From assembly GCA_029237695.1 (NCBI GenBank), contig CM055280.1, forward strand, positions 32,460,616-32,524,615: 64,000 nt of DNA, given 5' to 3'. Source of the DNA: Conchocele bisecta (lineage: Eukaryota; Mollusca; Bivalvia; Lucinida; Thyasiridae). Below are positions 53,837 through 63,205 of the stretch, in pieces. The notes beneath the pieces are model-generated. The model was not told the origin of the DNA and searched no databases. It saw nothing but the letters and a program-made list of their open reading frames with translations. The translations under genes were made by a program, and so were the position numbers. How positions within the stretch are numbered: position 1 is the stretch's first letter; each line of letters begins with the position of its first letter.

Positions 53837-55218
53837 TCCGGCCGCCACGAGGACTACGACGAGCCCTAATTTCTCCTCCTCGTGGGTTGTGGCACTATTT
53901 TCCCCTGTTCCAATCCAATCGCGATTGGGGGAACTTGCTGGTCCTATTGCAGAGGGTGAAACAGGAGCGGAACTCGGTGGAACACTGGGTTCGAATGAAC
54001 TTGATGGGGGCCCAATTCGTGAATTTGCGGTTTTATGAAATCGGTTCCACTGTTGGGGGTGCGCTTGATGATATCCACTTTCACGTTCCCGTTGCGGCCG
54101 ATTTTTTGATTGACGGTGGCGATTACGATCTGATTATTGTAAACGTCAACCGGGTCGTCTCGTAGTATCATATCGCTCGGTTCCATATAAAGACCTATTC
54201 CGAATACGTAGTCTACCGGGGTGCTGGCATTCTGCAAAACGTCTTGATACTGCTCGATCGCCTTCTCCAGGTCCACCTTAGCTGAGATGGCGTCCTCTAC
54301 GAGTGCCAAGAATTGTTTTTGCGCGTCAAAGGCCGTTCCCGTGCCTAGAATAGAACTGCGAGTTTGCTTCTGTGCGCCGAGGATGGCCCAGACATATGTC
54401 CGAATGGAGTCGTTGAGGCGAGTAACCCCGGCCTGCGTGAACCCCATACCCTTATCTAACATAAATGTACCCCACGCGTCCCGGACCTCAGCAGCCTGCT
54501 GTATGTAATCTATGTGAGCTCGTGTCGGAGGTAACCATTCGCAGGATGAGACGCCGCAGTGCCGACCTCCAGATACTTCCGGCCCGAAGGTCATCGTCGC
54601 GGGATCAAAATTCCCGGCGTTCCGACTGACGATGTGGTCACCCGATCGATCGTGTCTAAAATCAGTCTGCGTCCAATTCCCGGACTGGCCCCGAATGAGA
54701 ACGTCCCCGAGGCCAAGAAATACTTTCAGTCTCCAGTCCGCATCTTTTGAAACGTTAAATTCGTTACACAGTCTTTCGAACGCCCTACGATCGTATGTGT
54801 TGGAAATGGGATTCCATGCGTCATCGTGAGGTTGTGGAATACCTAGTTCTTTGATAATCCTCCTAATGGTGTAATACGCGTGAAAGTTGTCGACACTTCG
54901 GAGCATGACATTCTCGGATGTCAGATGGTCTTGATGCGAAACTCCGCATCCGGCCGTTACGCACCATACGGCGAAGTTGAGCTGATTCTGCCAAAACTGC
55001 ATCGGTGTTGCTTTCCACCCGTTCACGGCCTCCATCGTAGTAATCTTGGGCAGCCTATATCGTTCAAAGATGTCGGGAAAATTGGTGGTAAAAAGCCACT
55101 TTTTCGGTCTAACTGTTACAGTTGGGTGTACAAGGTGGTTAACAACGTCTTTTTGCGTGTATTTACCTCCGACCACGTACTTTGCATTAGAGTTAAAGCT
55201 AAATGCTTGGGTATCCAT
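53816..55218 (-). pseudogene. Large conserved Polinton protein of unknown function, copy B (C-terminal frameshift)
   Basis: Open from MDTQAFSFNSNAKYVV for about 420 residues, then shifted near 54030, so the Pro/Ser-rich tail and the hydrophobic anchor are out of frame. Features: LPKITTMEAVNGW with PMQFWQNQLNFAVW; Cys residues in VTAGCGVSHQDH and GGRHCGVSSCEW; a Gln/Ala-rich helical part (KVDLEKAIEQYQDVLQ). The anchor suggests a tail-anchored virion surface or membrane protein. The gene is convergent with the coiled-coil gene (21-bp overlap) and divergent from the minor capsid gene. Confidence 0.75.
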
Positions 55219-55261
55219 TGAAAGATATTTATTATGTTTGCTTCTATCATTAATGTTCAAA
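55219..55261. promoter_or_regulatory. Short divergent spacer before the minor capsid gene
   Basis: 43 bp separate the large protein start (minus) from the MRVVNFKS start (plus). It is AT-rich (gatatttattatg) and nearly identical in copy A (15896-15937). Presumed bidirectional promoter. Confidence 0.4.
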
Positions 55262-55929
55262 ATGAGAGTTGTGAACTTCAAAAGTCAATCGACAACTGCT
55301 GCGGAAAACGCCGGGTAGGCCTCAGATCAATCACCTTCACGGTTGAGTGGAAAAACGTGGGGCATGGCGAAGGGTTCGACTACGTGAAGGCCCCCCGCCA
55401 TGTAGGTGTAAATAATATACCCCCCGGCCTTTGGTGTTCGAGATCCCTCCAAGCTTTTGTTGCGTCGGAGCTTGCTGGTAAAGCCAGCCTCACAATCTCG
55501 AAGGTTACTGGACTCGCGACCTTTACCGTCGAACCCGCCAACCGGGTATCGATCACCTCGGATTTGGCTGTGCGGCTCGGTTTTTCAAAAACATACGGAG
55601 ATGGCATCGATGGTGAAATGTTTGTCCCGGGTGAGCACGTCGGTCATTACCCGGTGGAATTCACCTTCACAAAAACTCTCAGAGTGCACCTGGATCAGCT
55701 GAACACATCGTACAACACGTTAGACGGAGCTCCCAGCACATTACTAAAATCTGTGCCCGCCAGTGACTGTTTCTATGGGGAGACTGTGACCTTAGACTTC
55801 CCACACCCCGAGATGAAAGTTTTGGAATCGGGACACGTTCATGAGTTGAAGATTTCTATTCTTGATGATCAAGCGAGAAAGTTGAATAACGATTACCCGA
55901 TTTCGGTCGTTCTCGAAATAACCGATTAA
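55262..55929 (+). pseudogene. mCP: Minor capsid (penton-like) protein, copy B (one-base frame break near start)
   Basis: About 220 aa, single jelly-roll expected. The natural start appears to be MRVVNFKSQSTTAAENAG, but that frame ends at TAG 18 codons later. The body (RSITFTVEWKNVG … LNTSYNTLDGAP … SDCFYG … ISVVLEITD) is one base out. An alternative ATG at 55234 gives an uninterrupted 231-aa frame with an unrelated N-terminus, so the gene might still be expressed that way. The break falls exactly where the transposon entered copy A. Penton assignment rests on length, position and the LNTSYNTL and SDCFYGE patterns. Confidence 0.82.
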
Positions 55930-55956
55930 ACATTAATATATATATACATATTTATC

Positions 55957-56499
55957 ATGAGCATATACGGTCCATGTAGTTCCAACTTAGAACGGGACGT
56001 TCCCGTCGCGGCCGCAGCATACGATGAAGCCGCAATGAGAAGGCTGGAGAGGGGCGTATCACAGTCCCACACAATTTTAACTAGGGTGGTTGCGCAAATG
56101 GAAAAAATACAAGCTAGCAAACACGTCATAACAGTTTGTGCCGAGGAGCGGGGTTCACTAAGCGAGGGGGCCTACGAATATTCATTCGGTGCCAACGCGA
56201 GCAACAGATACGGGGGATACACCATGGCAGTGTCCGGGACGATTTTTCGAATGGCGGTCTGCTCGGTCAACTTTCGCGGACACGCCACTGCCGAAGTCCG
56301 AGTGAATGTCGTCCTGAATGGTGTAGAACAGAATATTGGCATCACCAAGCACGCGGGGCAGAGGTCAGGGTTTACTATATTCGATGATGACACTACAATT
56401 AAAGTTTCGGCAGGTAGTGTTATTAACTTTGTGTCAAAAATTGCACACCAATCGACTTCCTCCACTATTGTTACGCTGTTAATACAACTTGATTTATGA
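55957..56499 (+). CDS. Predicted fibre-like / beta-sandwich virion protein, 180 aa, intact
   Basis: N-terminal ~50 residues are helical (ERDVPVAAAAYDEAAMRRLE). The rest alternates short hydrophobic strands with glycines (YSFGANASNRYGGYTMAV, FRMAVCSVNFRGHATAEVR, VIVTLLIQLDL-like end). This resembles trimeric fibre-knob or C1q/TNF-type jelly-rolls in pattern, but I cannot match a named family. It follows the minor capsid gene by 27 bp of AT-rich sequence, and vertex spike genes are often next to penton genes. A receptor-binding role is inference. Confidence 0.65.
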   Translation: MSIYGPCSSNLERDVPVAAAAYDEAAMRRLERGVSQSHTILTRVVAQMEKIQASKHVITVCAEERGSLSEGAYEYSFGANASNRYGGYTMAVSGTIFRMAVCSVNFRGHATAEVRVNVVLNGVEQNIGITKHAGQRSGFTIFDDDTTIKVSAGSVINFVSKIAHQSTSSTIVTLLIQLDL

Positions 56500-57098
56500 T
56501 GAATGACGAGAAACTATATCCACACTTACCTTCGGGGACGGCCGACCCGGCATCCTTTAGGATGACCAGGATCGTCGAGATACAACATATTCTACAACAC
56601 GAGGGAGAGATGCGGACGGGTTATGCGAAGAAATATAGACGGTCGGTCAATATATTAGAGGGGGTGAGCACCGCGTTAGCCTCAGCATCCGTTATAAGTG
56701 GGGTGGGGAGTATGTCTTTATTGTCAACAGTTGTCGCTGCACCGGTCGTGGCGGCCTTGAGTGCGACAGCGGCGGGGGCGGGACTGTTTTGCATGACGAC
56801 CAGACTCGTGGGCCGAAAACTAGAGGCCAAGAGTCGAAAGCACGATCGAATAGCGGTTCTCGCGAGATCTAAGAAAAACAGTATCGACGTTATCGTGTCG
56901 AAAGCGATAGCCGACAACGATATATCAGATAGCGAGTTCAAAATGGTCGTCGAAGAGATGGCCAGATATCAGGAGTTAAAGGGTACGATCCGGTCCAAGG
57001 CTCGACCACAAATTCTCGCGGACGAAGATATAAAAAAACTCGTTATGGAAGGGAGGGCCGACGAGAGAAAAAATCTCCTCTCCCGTCTCGAGACGTGA
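56496..57098 (+). CDS. 200-aa Polinton protein with hydrophobic core, intact
   Basis: Starts MMNDEKLYPHLPSGTADPASF, with its ATGA overlapping the previous stop. Residues ~20-55 are charged and helical. Residues ~60-105 are a Gly/Ala-rich hydrophobic stretch able to span a membrane twice. Residues ~110-200 are a charged helical domain (KHDRIAVLARSK, DNDISDSEFKMVVEEM). I recognise this layout from many invertebrate Polintons, function unknown. The membrane hairpin might help membrane penetration or virion lining; speculation. Confidence 0.72.
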   Translation: MMNDEKLYPHLPSGTADPASFRMTRIVEIQHILQHEGEMRTGYAKKYRRSVNILEGVSTALASASVISGVGSMSLLSTVVAAPVVAALSATAAGAGLFCMTTRLVGRKLEAKSRKHDRIAVLARSKKNSIDVIVSKAIADNDISDSEFKMVVEEMARYQELKGTIRSKARPQILADEDIKKLVMEGRADERKNLLSRLET

Positions 57099-57187
57099 TA
57101 TGCTTATTCGCGTGTCTGCATCAACAGCAGGGTATTCCTCCACCATACATTCCAGCTGTTCCGACGGCCCCTCCATACGGAACATAA
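57098..57187 (+). other. Short open segment ending in PPPY…APPYGT, copy B
   Basis: Overlaps the end of the 200-aa gene in another frame and ends GIPPPYIPAVPTAPPYGT. The Pro-rich end is identical in both Polinton copies, although bases just upstream differ. No clear own start codon. Confidence 0.4.
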
Positions 57188-57329
57188 AAATTTGTTTAGG
57201 GCCACGTTACGACACCCACTGACCACCATACATTTCTATAACCGCGTAACCATTTCTACGATATCGCTTATAAAGAAATTGAAAAAATTATTACTGAACA
57301 GAACGAATTTATGTTGTAATCACACCAAG

Positions 57330-57930
57330 TAGACGACAATGTTACAATTACACGGGTTATGAATATTTATAGCCGAGTTTATTTCTATGTAAACTGGCTA
57401 TCTGAATTTATTTTTTGCATCAGCCTCAAGCGGTCGGATAGGAACGCCGTTGTCATGCAGTTGTTTACCATAGCGACCACATTTATAGGGATAGAAATAA
57501 ATAAATAATTTTTTTAGCTCCAACCGCGGCGCGAACCCACGACCCACGTCTCTGTAGAGTTTCGCCTTAACCACACGACCACGAAGGCTGTTATGATAAA
57601 CACTACCTAGTGTTGTACAATTATCGGTTTACACAGACGGTGTGTACACAGGTTATTATAGGCTGATCATATCTAACTGAAACACTTTCTTTAAATATCA
57701 GACGACAATGTTTCAATTCCACGGGTTATGAATGTGTGTATTTATAGTCGAGGTTAACAGACGGTACACACACTGTTATTTATAGCCGAGTGTATTTCTC
57801 CTTATCGATGGTATTTAAACTGACTATCTGAAATTATTTTTCATCAACCTCGAGCGGTCGGATAGGAACGCTGTTGTCATGCAGTTGTTTACCATACCGA
57901 TCACATTTGTAGGGATAGAAATAAATAAAT
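57330..57930. repeat. Tandem duplication in the right arm of copy B
   Basis: The block 'gacgacaatgtt(a/t)caatt', 'cacgggttatgaat', 'tatagccgag', 'cctca(a/g)gcggtcggatagg' to 'agggatagaaataaat' is present at about 57333-57510 and again at about 57700-57930. The first is followed by the tRNA-like relic. Copy A has a single version. No gene. Confidence 0.75.
57516..57589 (-). other. tRNA-like relic inside Polinton copy B
   Basis: Minus-strand sequence AGCCTTCGTGGTCGTGTGG then TTAAGGCGAAAC; the T-arm CGTGG-GTTCGCG-CCGCG can pair fully (one G:T). It has A-box and B-box like positions, an A-rich then ATTT-rich tail, and no canonical anticodon stem. Best read as a tRNA-derived (Ser/Leu-like) retroposon fragment, not a working tRNA gene. 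Confidence 0.6.
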
Positions 57931-57931
57931 T

Positions 57932-58306
57932 AGCTATAGTGGAGGAGGAAAATGCCGTGTTGAAAAATAAATATGAGGTATTTATGACAACGAGACAAAA
58001 ATAAATCCTTTTTATTAGTATAGTTTTATCTGTTCAATTGGACGTTAAATGAACATGAGGTATTTATGACACCAATATGACAACGAGACGAAAACAAATC
58101 CTTTTTATTACTATAGTTTTATATGTTCAATTGGACCTCTTTTCAAATTATGTATTTATGACACCGATTGTCACGATTTTGCTGTCTGGTGACAATTTCC
58201 TCGTTAACCAATTTTGGAGTTTTTCGGGGGGTGGTTGGAGTAGTATATAGGGTGTCAAAATGATACCACCGTTAGGTGGTATCATTTTGACTCCCTATAT
58301 ACTACT
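57932..58306. repeat. Right TIR of Polinton copy B
   Basis: Inverted match of the left TIR, with a ~70-bp internal partial duplication: the 'tgaggtatttatgacaccaa' and 'aaatcctttttattactata' blocks occur twice. Ends with the palindrome around loop 'gtta'. It holds a second copy of the 3' end of the zinc-finger gene. Confidence 0.9.
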
Positions 58307-58331
58307 GCAGTAATACGATATGTTGAATTAT

Positions 58332-58537
58332 CAGCGCTCCAGATAAGCTACGCATTTGCTTAAATACCCAATTAAAATGGTTAAAAACCCAATTGAAATC
58401 AGAAGTAGCGAGCCTCAAAAAGCAAAAAAAAACAGTTGTGTGATTTTATTTTACCCAATTCAATTTTGAAATACCTAATTGCTTCAGAAATGATGGACTA
58501 ACAATACTCAATTACAAATTCCTTATCTGGAGCGCTG
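58332..58537. repeat. MITE with 'cagcgctccagataag' ends and AATTAT duplication
   Basis: Perfect 16-bp inverted termini, cagcgctccagataag and cttatctggagcgctg, directly flanked by 'aattat' on both sides. The interior is AT-rich without coding. A clear non-autonomous DNA transposon only 25 bp outside the Polinton. Confidence 0.9.
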
Positions 58538-58545
58538 AATTATGC

Positions 58546-58799
58546 TTAACCCTTTGAACCCGAAATCCCGCTATAGCCGTTTAGGCAAAAGGTGCAGATC
58601 CAGATGAGCCGGCTCGTAACGAGCCGTCTCGTCAGGATCTGCACTTTTTTAAAGTAATTTTAATATATTTGAGAACAAAAACAACCCCTTTTCATAAATG
58701 GATGAATCTGAAAATCATTTTGTGACCATTGGATTGGTCGGGACATTATAATATCACAGTCCATTCCAGATTCCAGGTACTTAGGGTTGAAAGGGTTAA
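58546..58799. repeat. TTAACCCTTT-type MITE, copy 2
   Basis: Ends 'ttaaccctttgaaccc' and 'agggttgaaagggttaa'. The centre holds a hairpin, 'gtgcagatccagatgagccg' to its inverse. Termini starting TTAA suggest a TTAA-targeting superfamily such as piggyBac or Kolobok; inference. Confidence 0.82.
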
Positions 58800-58885
58800 T
58801 ACTAGTAAACTACAGACTATCTGTTCCGACGTTTTGGGCTAAATGTATTTCAGCTCAGTGGCATCCGTTTCAATTGTATGGTTTA

Positions 58886-59133
58886 TTAACCCTTTGAACC
58901 CGAAAGCCCGCTATATCGGTATATGCAAACAGTGCAGATCCAGATGAGCCGTCTCGTAACGAGCCGTCTCATCAGGATCTGCACTGTTTGAAAGTAATTT
59001 TCATATTTTTGAGAAAAACAAATACCCCCTTTTTATAAATGGAATAGTCCGAAAATCACTTTTGCGATGATTGGATTGGTTGCAAAACGAACATATCGCA
59101 GCCCATTCAGTTACTTAGGGGTGAAAGGGTTAA
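58886..59133. repeat. TTAACCCTTT-type MITE, copy 3
   Basis: Same as the neighbour at 58546, with the same orientation, similar length and the same hairpin centre. Both ends intact: 'ttaaccctttgaaccc' and 'ggggtgaaagggttaa'. Confidence 0.82.
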
Positions 59134-59935
59134 GCAGCAAAAAAAAATAATGTAACGTTTGAGTCTATTTAGTATTACATGTACATGTATTCAGCTCGCT
59201 GATTTGTTTCATAAGAAACTCGGCATAGCATTTTTTCATTATGAAATCCGCCGTCACTCGAGTAATACATATTATATTAAATCATCACCCGTGTATGATC
59301 CTCTAGTTATTGCATAAAATGGGCATTCATAGTTTAATAAATAAAAGTACTGAAAGTACTGAAATATGTTATCTCCACAAAAACATCACTTGCGGAACTA
59401 GAGACTGAAAATTGCATAGTATATCATCATCCAGAGGCAAATGTACTGTGATGGTGCAAACTCATTCCCAGATACGTTTCCTTTAGAATAAATTAATGTT
59501 TGAAACTCCCAGAAAAAAATGTACGAAACTGGCGGCTAACTGTTCACTGCTATGCTACCTAACTGTGAGAACTACAGATACTAGCTGCTGTATTCATACG
59601 CACGAAATGTCTTGATTCGTATTTTCTAGAATTTAACTGATAAAATGAGCTCAAAACTGAAAACAATAGAGAATAATATATGTAGAGTTTTAGATACGAA
59701 GCAAGACATACCAAAACGCCATAGGACAAGTTGGCACATGCCACTACTTTCTTGGTCGTACTCGCCGCTTAGGCGTAGCACAATCAATGGCTGCCCCATA
59801 GACATTTGCGTGACACACTATGCTATCTCAAGGGAGATAACATATAAAAATCGCAATACACTAGTGCAATACATAGGCAAATGATCCTGCTACAGAAAGC
59901 ATGTTAAGTAATCAGTACAACATCTGGGGATCGTT
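59134..59935. other. Host sequence without a recognised gene
   Basis: No gene is supported. A 79-codon frame starting near 59645 (MSSKLKTIENNICRVL) has protein-like opening residues but no family match and no supporting context. Confidence 0.4.
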
Positions 59936-60128
59936 TCACTAAACATCGTACGACTAAAATATTCGTAAGTGCAAATTTAGGATCGTCTGGAAATTTCAAT
60001 TGGTGGATTTACATTTAGTGAGCATCGGCTGCATATCTGCATATGCAGCCTATGCTCAATACATGTAAATACAATAATGTCGGTCTTACGACCATTTTAG
60101 TCGTACGAAGTTTAGTGAAACGCGCTCC
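59936..60128. repeat. MITE with 'tcgtttcactaaac' ends
   Basis: Inverted ends 'tcgtttcactaaac' with 'tcgtacgactaaaat' and the reverse complement at the right. The centre has 'catatctgcatatgcagcct'. About 190 bp, no coding. Confidence 0.8.
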
Positions 60129-61195
60129 AGATTATAATGGTGTGGTTTTAATAAATAGACTCTAATTAAATAATGTAATATGATACATATGATATGACAT
60201 GATATTCGGCATAGCCTCATTTCTTATGAAATCAGTAAACTCGTTCAATAAATATCGTATTGCATCATCACTGGTGTACGGTCCTCTATTTAATCCGGGT
60301 AATCAGCGTAACCACGTCCGAAGAGTGAGTGAAAGTGAATGCGTTTAAGGTAATAGGTCATAGATAGATACACTTGAATGCAATGATGATTGCTTCATAA
60401 GAGTGATGTGATATATGAATACAACATATGTGAATATTGTATTGTTACTGTATGCTATATGGAGCATTCAGTTGTCATCTCCGCCATCTTTGTATGTACA
60501 AGCCATCGGTCAGTTTCACCACTTCGTGCGTTTGACACATACAGCAAATAATATGACATTAACCCAAATAACATTTGGTGAAATACATAATAGACAAATA
60601 TGACAACGGCAAGCTATAAATATTATACCAGCAAACTATACAAAACACGAGATATCTCATTTCTCCCATCAATTTCAAAATATATTTTGATGTGTAAACT
60701 TTTCAAGCTGATGCACAGCCTATGTTAGTGTACACGTTACCCATAGGTAAAGCCATATTTACTCGCATAGTAGGTGAGTAGACACCATGCACAATATACT
60801 CGTGTAACTGCTTACATGTCATTGGATTTGATAGCTAATAACAGAAAACAGTAGTTGGTATATATGGTATGTGTTGTGTGATTTGCCAGGTAAAAGTGAT
60901 ACACTGTCCAGAAAACTAAAATATTTTACAGTTTGGTGTAATATAATTCATAGGAGTCCGTTTTCCTGACTTTTCATCATGTGATTAGCTACATTATATG
61001 ATATGTTCTACTTCACATTTTAAGTTCTTCGTTAAACGGTAGAACAGGTGAAACTGGCTGATGGCTGGAACATACAAAGATGGCCGGCCTGGCCACTCAA
61101 TGTGCCGTATATGATACAGTAACGAGACAGTATTCACATATATGTAAAACATATATGCTATCACATTTACGAAGAAAGTATCTTGGAATCAAACG
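60129..61195. other. Host sequence without a recognised gene
   Basis: No gene, RNA or clear repeat is recognised in this AT-rich stretch. Confidence 0.4.
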
Positions 61196-61294
61196 ATGAT
61201 CAGGTATAGAACGAGTCATTAACGTCCATGCAACAGCTAATAACGGGACGAGTCCTCGGTTTCAAGTCGTCTCACCGAAGGACCAGTGAAATAG
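61196..61294. repeat. SINE body fragment
   Basis: 'attaacgtccatgcaacagc' and 'gagtcctcggtttcaagtcg' match the body of the SINE at 61855-62024. The tRNA-like head is missing here. Confidence 0.5.
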
Positions 61295-61301
61295 CTATAT
61301 A

Positions 61302-61505
61302 CAGTAGAACCTCGCTAAACCGGACACCATGGGAGGTCCCCAGTGTGTCCGGCTTAGAGAGGTTTCACTGTAAATCAGGCATTTGATAATTCTGAGCCAT
61401 AGTTGTGTGCTATGCGATCACGATAAGACATTATCACCTGAGATAAATGACCAAGAAACTAAGAGCACATGTGATTTATTGGTGTCCGGTTAGAGAGGTT
61501 TCACG
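61302..61505. repeat. pogo/Tigger-like MITE
   Basis: Starts 'cagtagaacctcgctaaacc'; inner end 'gcttagagaggtttcactg' at 61370, and a second end 'ggttagagaggtttcacg' at 61505. Related to 36029. A TA precedes the start. Confidence 0.7.
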
Positions 61506-61854
61506 GTTCTATGAACAACTGAAAATGATAGGCTATGAAACGCGTAGGAATTCCGAGGCTTGCCGAGGAATTCCTACCGTTTCCGAGCCGAGCCTGATAA
61601 ACTTGATATCGAAAGACAGTAGCCTGGTTTATCAGGTAACTTTTTATGCTCGAAAATGACCACATATGACGTCGTTATATGTGGACAGAACGCGGACTTG
61701 TTTACATTGCGTCATTACACTGACATCATCCGACGAATGGAACGTCAATATTCACTTCATTGTAACCCGGATGTTTGTATCAGGTCAATGCCTGATACAA
61801 CAATATGTTATCAGTCAGTACGTATTCGGTCAATACAGGGCATGTTACCTGTTA

Positions 61855-62024
61855 AGAATGCATTTAACGTCCTTGCAACAGCTAAGGTCATATAGAGACA
61901 GGGCCTAGGTTTCAAGTCTCGTTCGAAAGACCTACTATGAAAGTATGTTCCATGCCTAGAGCGGGGTTCGAACCTGCATATTATTGAAGTCCAGTGCTCT
62001 AACCCCTAGGCCACAAACCATCCA
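61855..62024 (-). repeat. tRNA-derived SINE
   Basis: The minus-strand head reads GGTTTGTGGCCTAGGGGTTAG (A-box) and CAGGTTCGAACCCCG (B-box), followed by a body with 'gacttgaaacctaggccctg' and 'gctgttgcaaggacgttaaa'. The body motif recurs at 61196 and 63066. Head quality is good, but the anticodon arm carries an insertion, so not a functional tRNA. Confidence 0.7.
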
Positions 62025-62512
62025 TACGTCCGAGAAAGAAAGGTGATAACACGTATTGCGTTTCTCATAGGCAAGTCACAGGTGGAAGACACGGACCTGT
62101 GAAGCAAAGAAATGCCCAAGAAAATATCTCATTTACCCCACCCACTTCATCTTGTACTGTACTGTACTATGTATAGTAGGTGGATGCGGTAATGGGATGA
62201 CCTATATTGTTTGTTAGCAGCCAGCATTCCAGGTGTTTGCTGGAACGGAGAACAGTGTAGGTCCTGACTGGATGGTGCGGGTGCACATGTTGATCTGGAC
62301 ATATACTGGTCGCCAAACCCATTAGCTTCATTTCTCCAGTCACAGCTACATGTGAATTTAGAAACCAACAGAAATGGTCTGATGGCTATACTAATAGTCC
62401 TTAACTCTTTGCATGCTGGGAAACTAGTGGGCTATAAATAGTTCAAAAATAGCGGACGCGAAATCATCATATTTTCTTTTATTTCTCCCTGTATATATCA
62501 TGAATATGTCTT
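62025..62512. other. Host sequence with a fragment of the 'gatctggatctaca' repeat
   Basis: Between about 62200 and 62345 lies text similar to the MITE at 36816 ('gttgatctggacatatactg', 'catttctccagtcac'), without a clear left end. No gene. Confidence 0.45.
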
Positions 62513-62567
62513 GGAATTTCATTAGAATTGAGTCCTGAAGACTCAATTCTAATGAAATTCCAAGACA
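62513..62567. repeat. 25-bp-arm hairpin, family member 3
   Basis: Arms 'cttggaatttcattagaatt' plus 'gagtc' and a perfect inverse around a short loop. Third member of the family at 29676 and 41239. Confidence 0.88.
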
Positions 62568-63065
62568 TATTTACAGAGAGAAATAAAACATATACTTGTT
62601 TGGCAGATATTTTCACCGCTAGCATGCAAAGAGTTAAATGGCGGTTTTTTGTTTTTGGTTTTTGGTTTTCATAGGTTTTATTTCACGGACTTCCTGCCAA
62701 TTTCTAGACATAATTGCAACCCAGCATAAAATGACCATAGCTGTTGACTGGCCGTTAAACAACATCAAATAGTTGTGGCTGTGACTGGAGAAATGGTTAG
62801 TGAACAATATCAGCCTGAGGTGAAGACTGTTAGTGCTTAACTACGTGTGCCTATCAAGGCAGAATTAAGGCCTATTAAGGCAGAATCTATTATAAAGAAG
62901 AACATTTGATTTGTTGGTCAATATATTGAGCCCTGAAATTAGAATAACCTGACCTGGAGCCAGGTCCATACCACACCAGTCACTTGGCCCCTTCCCCTGA
63001 AAGTAATAATATTAAAGGAATAATCATATTATTCATATAGGTGGTATAAAATGAAAGTGAAAGGG
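62568..63065. other. Host sequence without a recognised gene
   Basis: Contains 'gtgactggagaaatgg' near 62782 (MITE end fragment) and 'tggagccaggtccataccac' near 62955, which recurs near 40615 in the other flank. No gene. Confidence 0.45.
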
Positions 63066-63205
63066 TTTAACATCCCATCAACATCTAAGGTCATATAGAG
63101 ACGGCACCACATTTTAAAGTCTCATCCACTAACATTTGGATAGAAATACATGCACAGTTCAACGAAAATTTATTTAAAAAAAAAGGTAACTGTAACCACT
63201 ACGCT
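63066..63205. repeat. SINE body fragment
   Basis: 'gggtttaacatcccatcaac' and 'taaggtcatatagagac' match the SINE body at 61855. An A-rich tract and 'aaccactacgctacatgcat', like a degenerate tRNA-type head, follow. Confidence 0.5.

Larger units (their letters stand above)
42557..58306 (+). mobile_element. Polinton/Maverick element, copy B (15.75 kb)
   Basis: Complete element with both palindromic TIR ends (agtagtatataggg … ccctatatactact). Flanks 'acagta' and 'gcagta' could be a 6-bp target duplication with one mismatch if the element starts one base inside the repeat. It carries the full gene set in the same order as copy A, without nested insertion. ATPase, fibre-like and several small genes are open; PolB, INT, MCP and others have breaks. 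Both copies look about 95% identical through the core by eye. Confidence 0.95.

Noticed and set aside
59645..59884. Small gene starting MSSKLKTIENN
   Set aside because: Opening residues look plausible, but there is no homology, conservation or promoter evidence.
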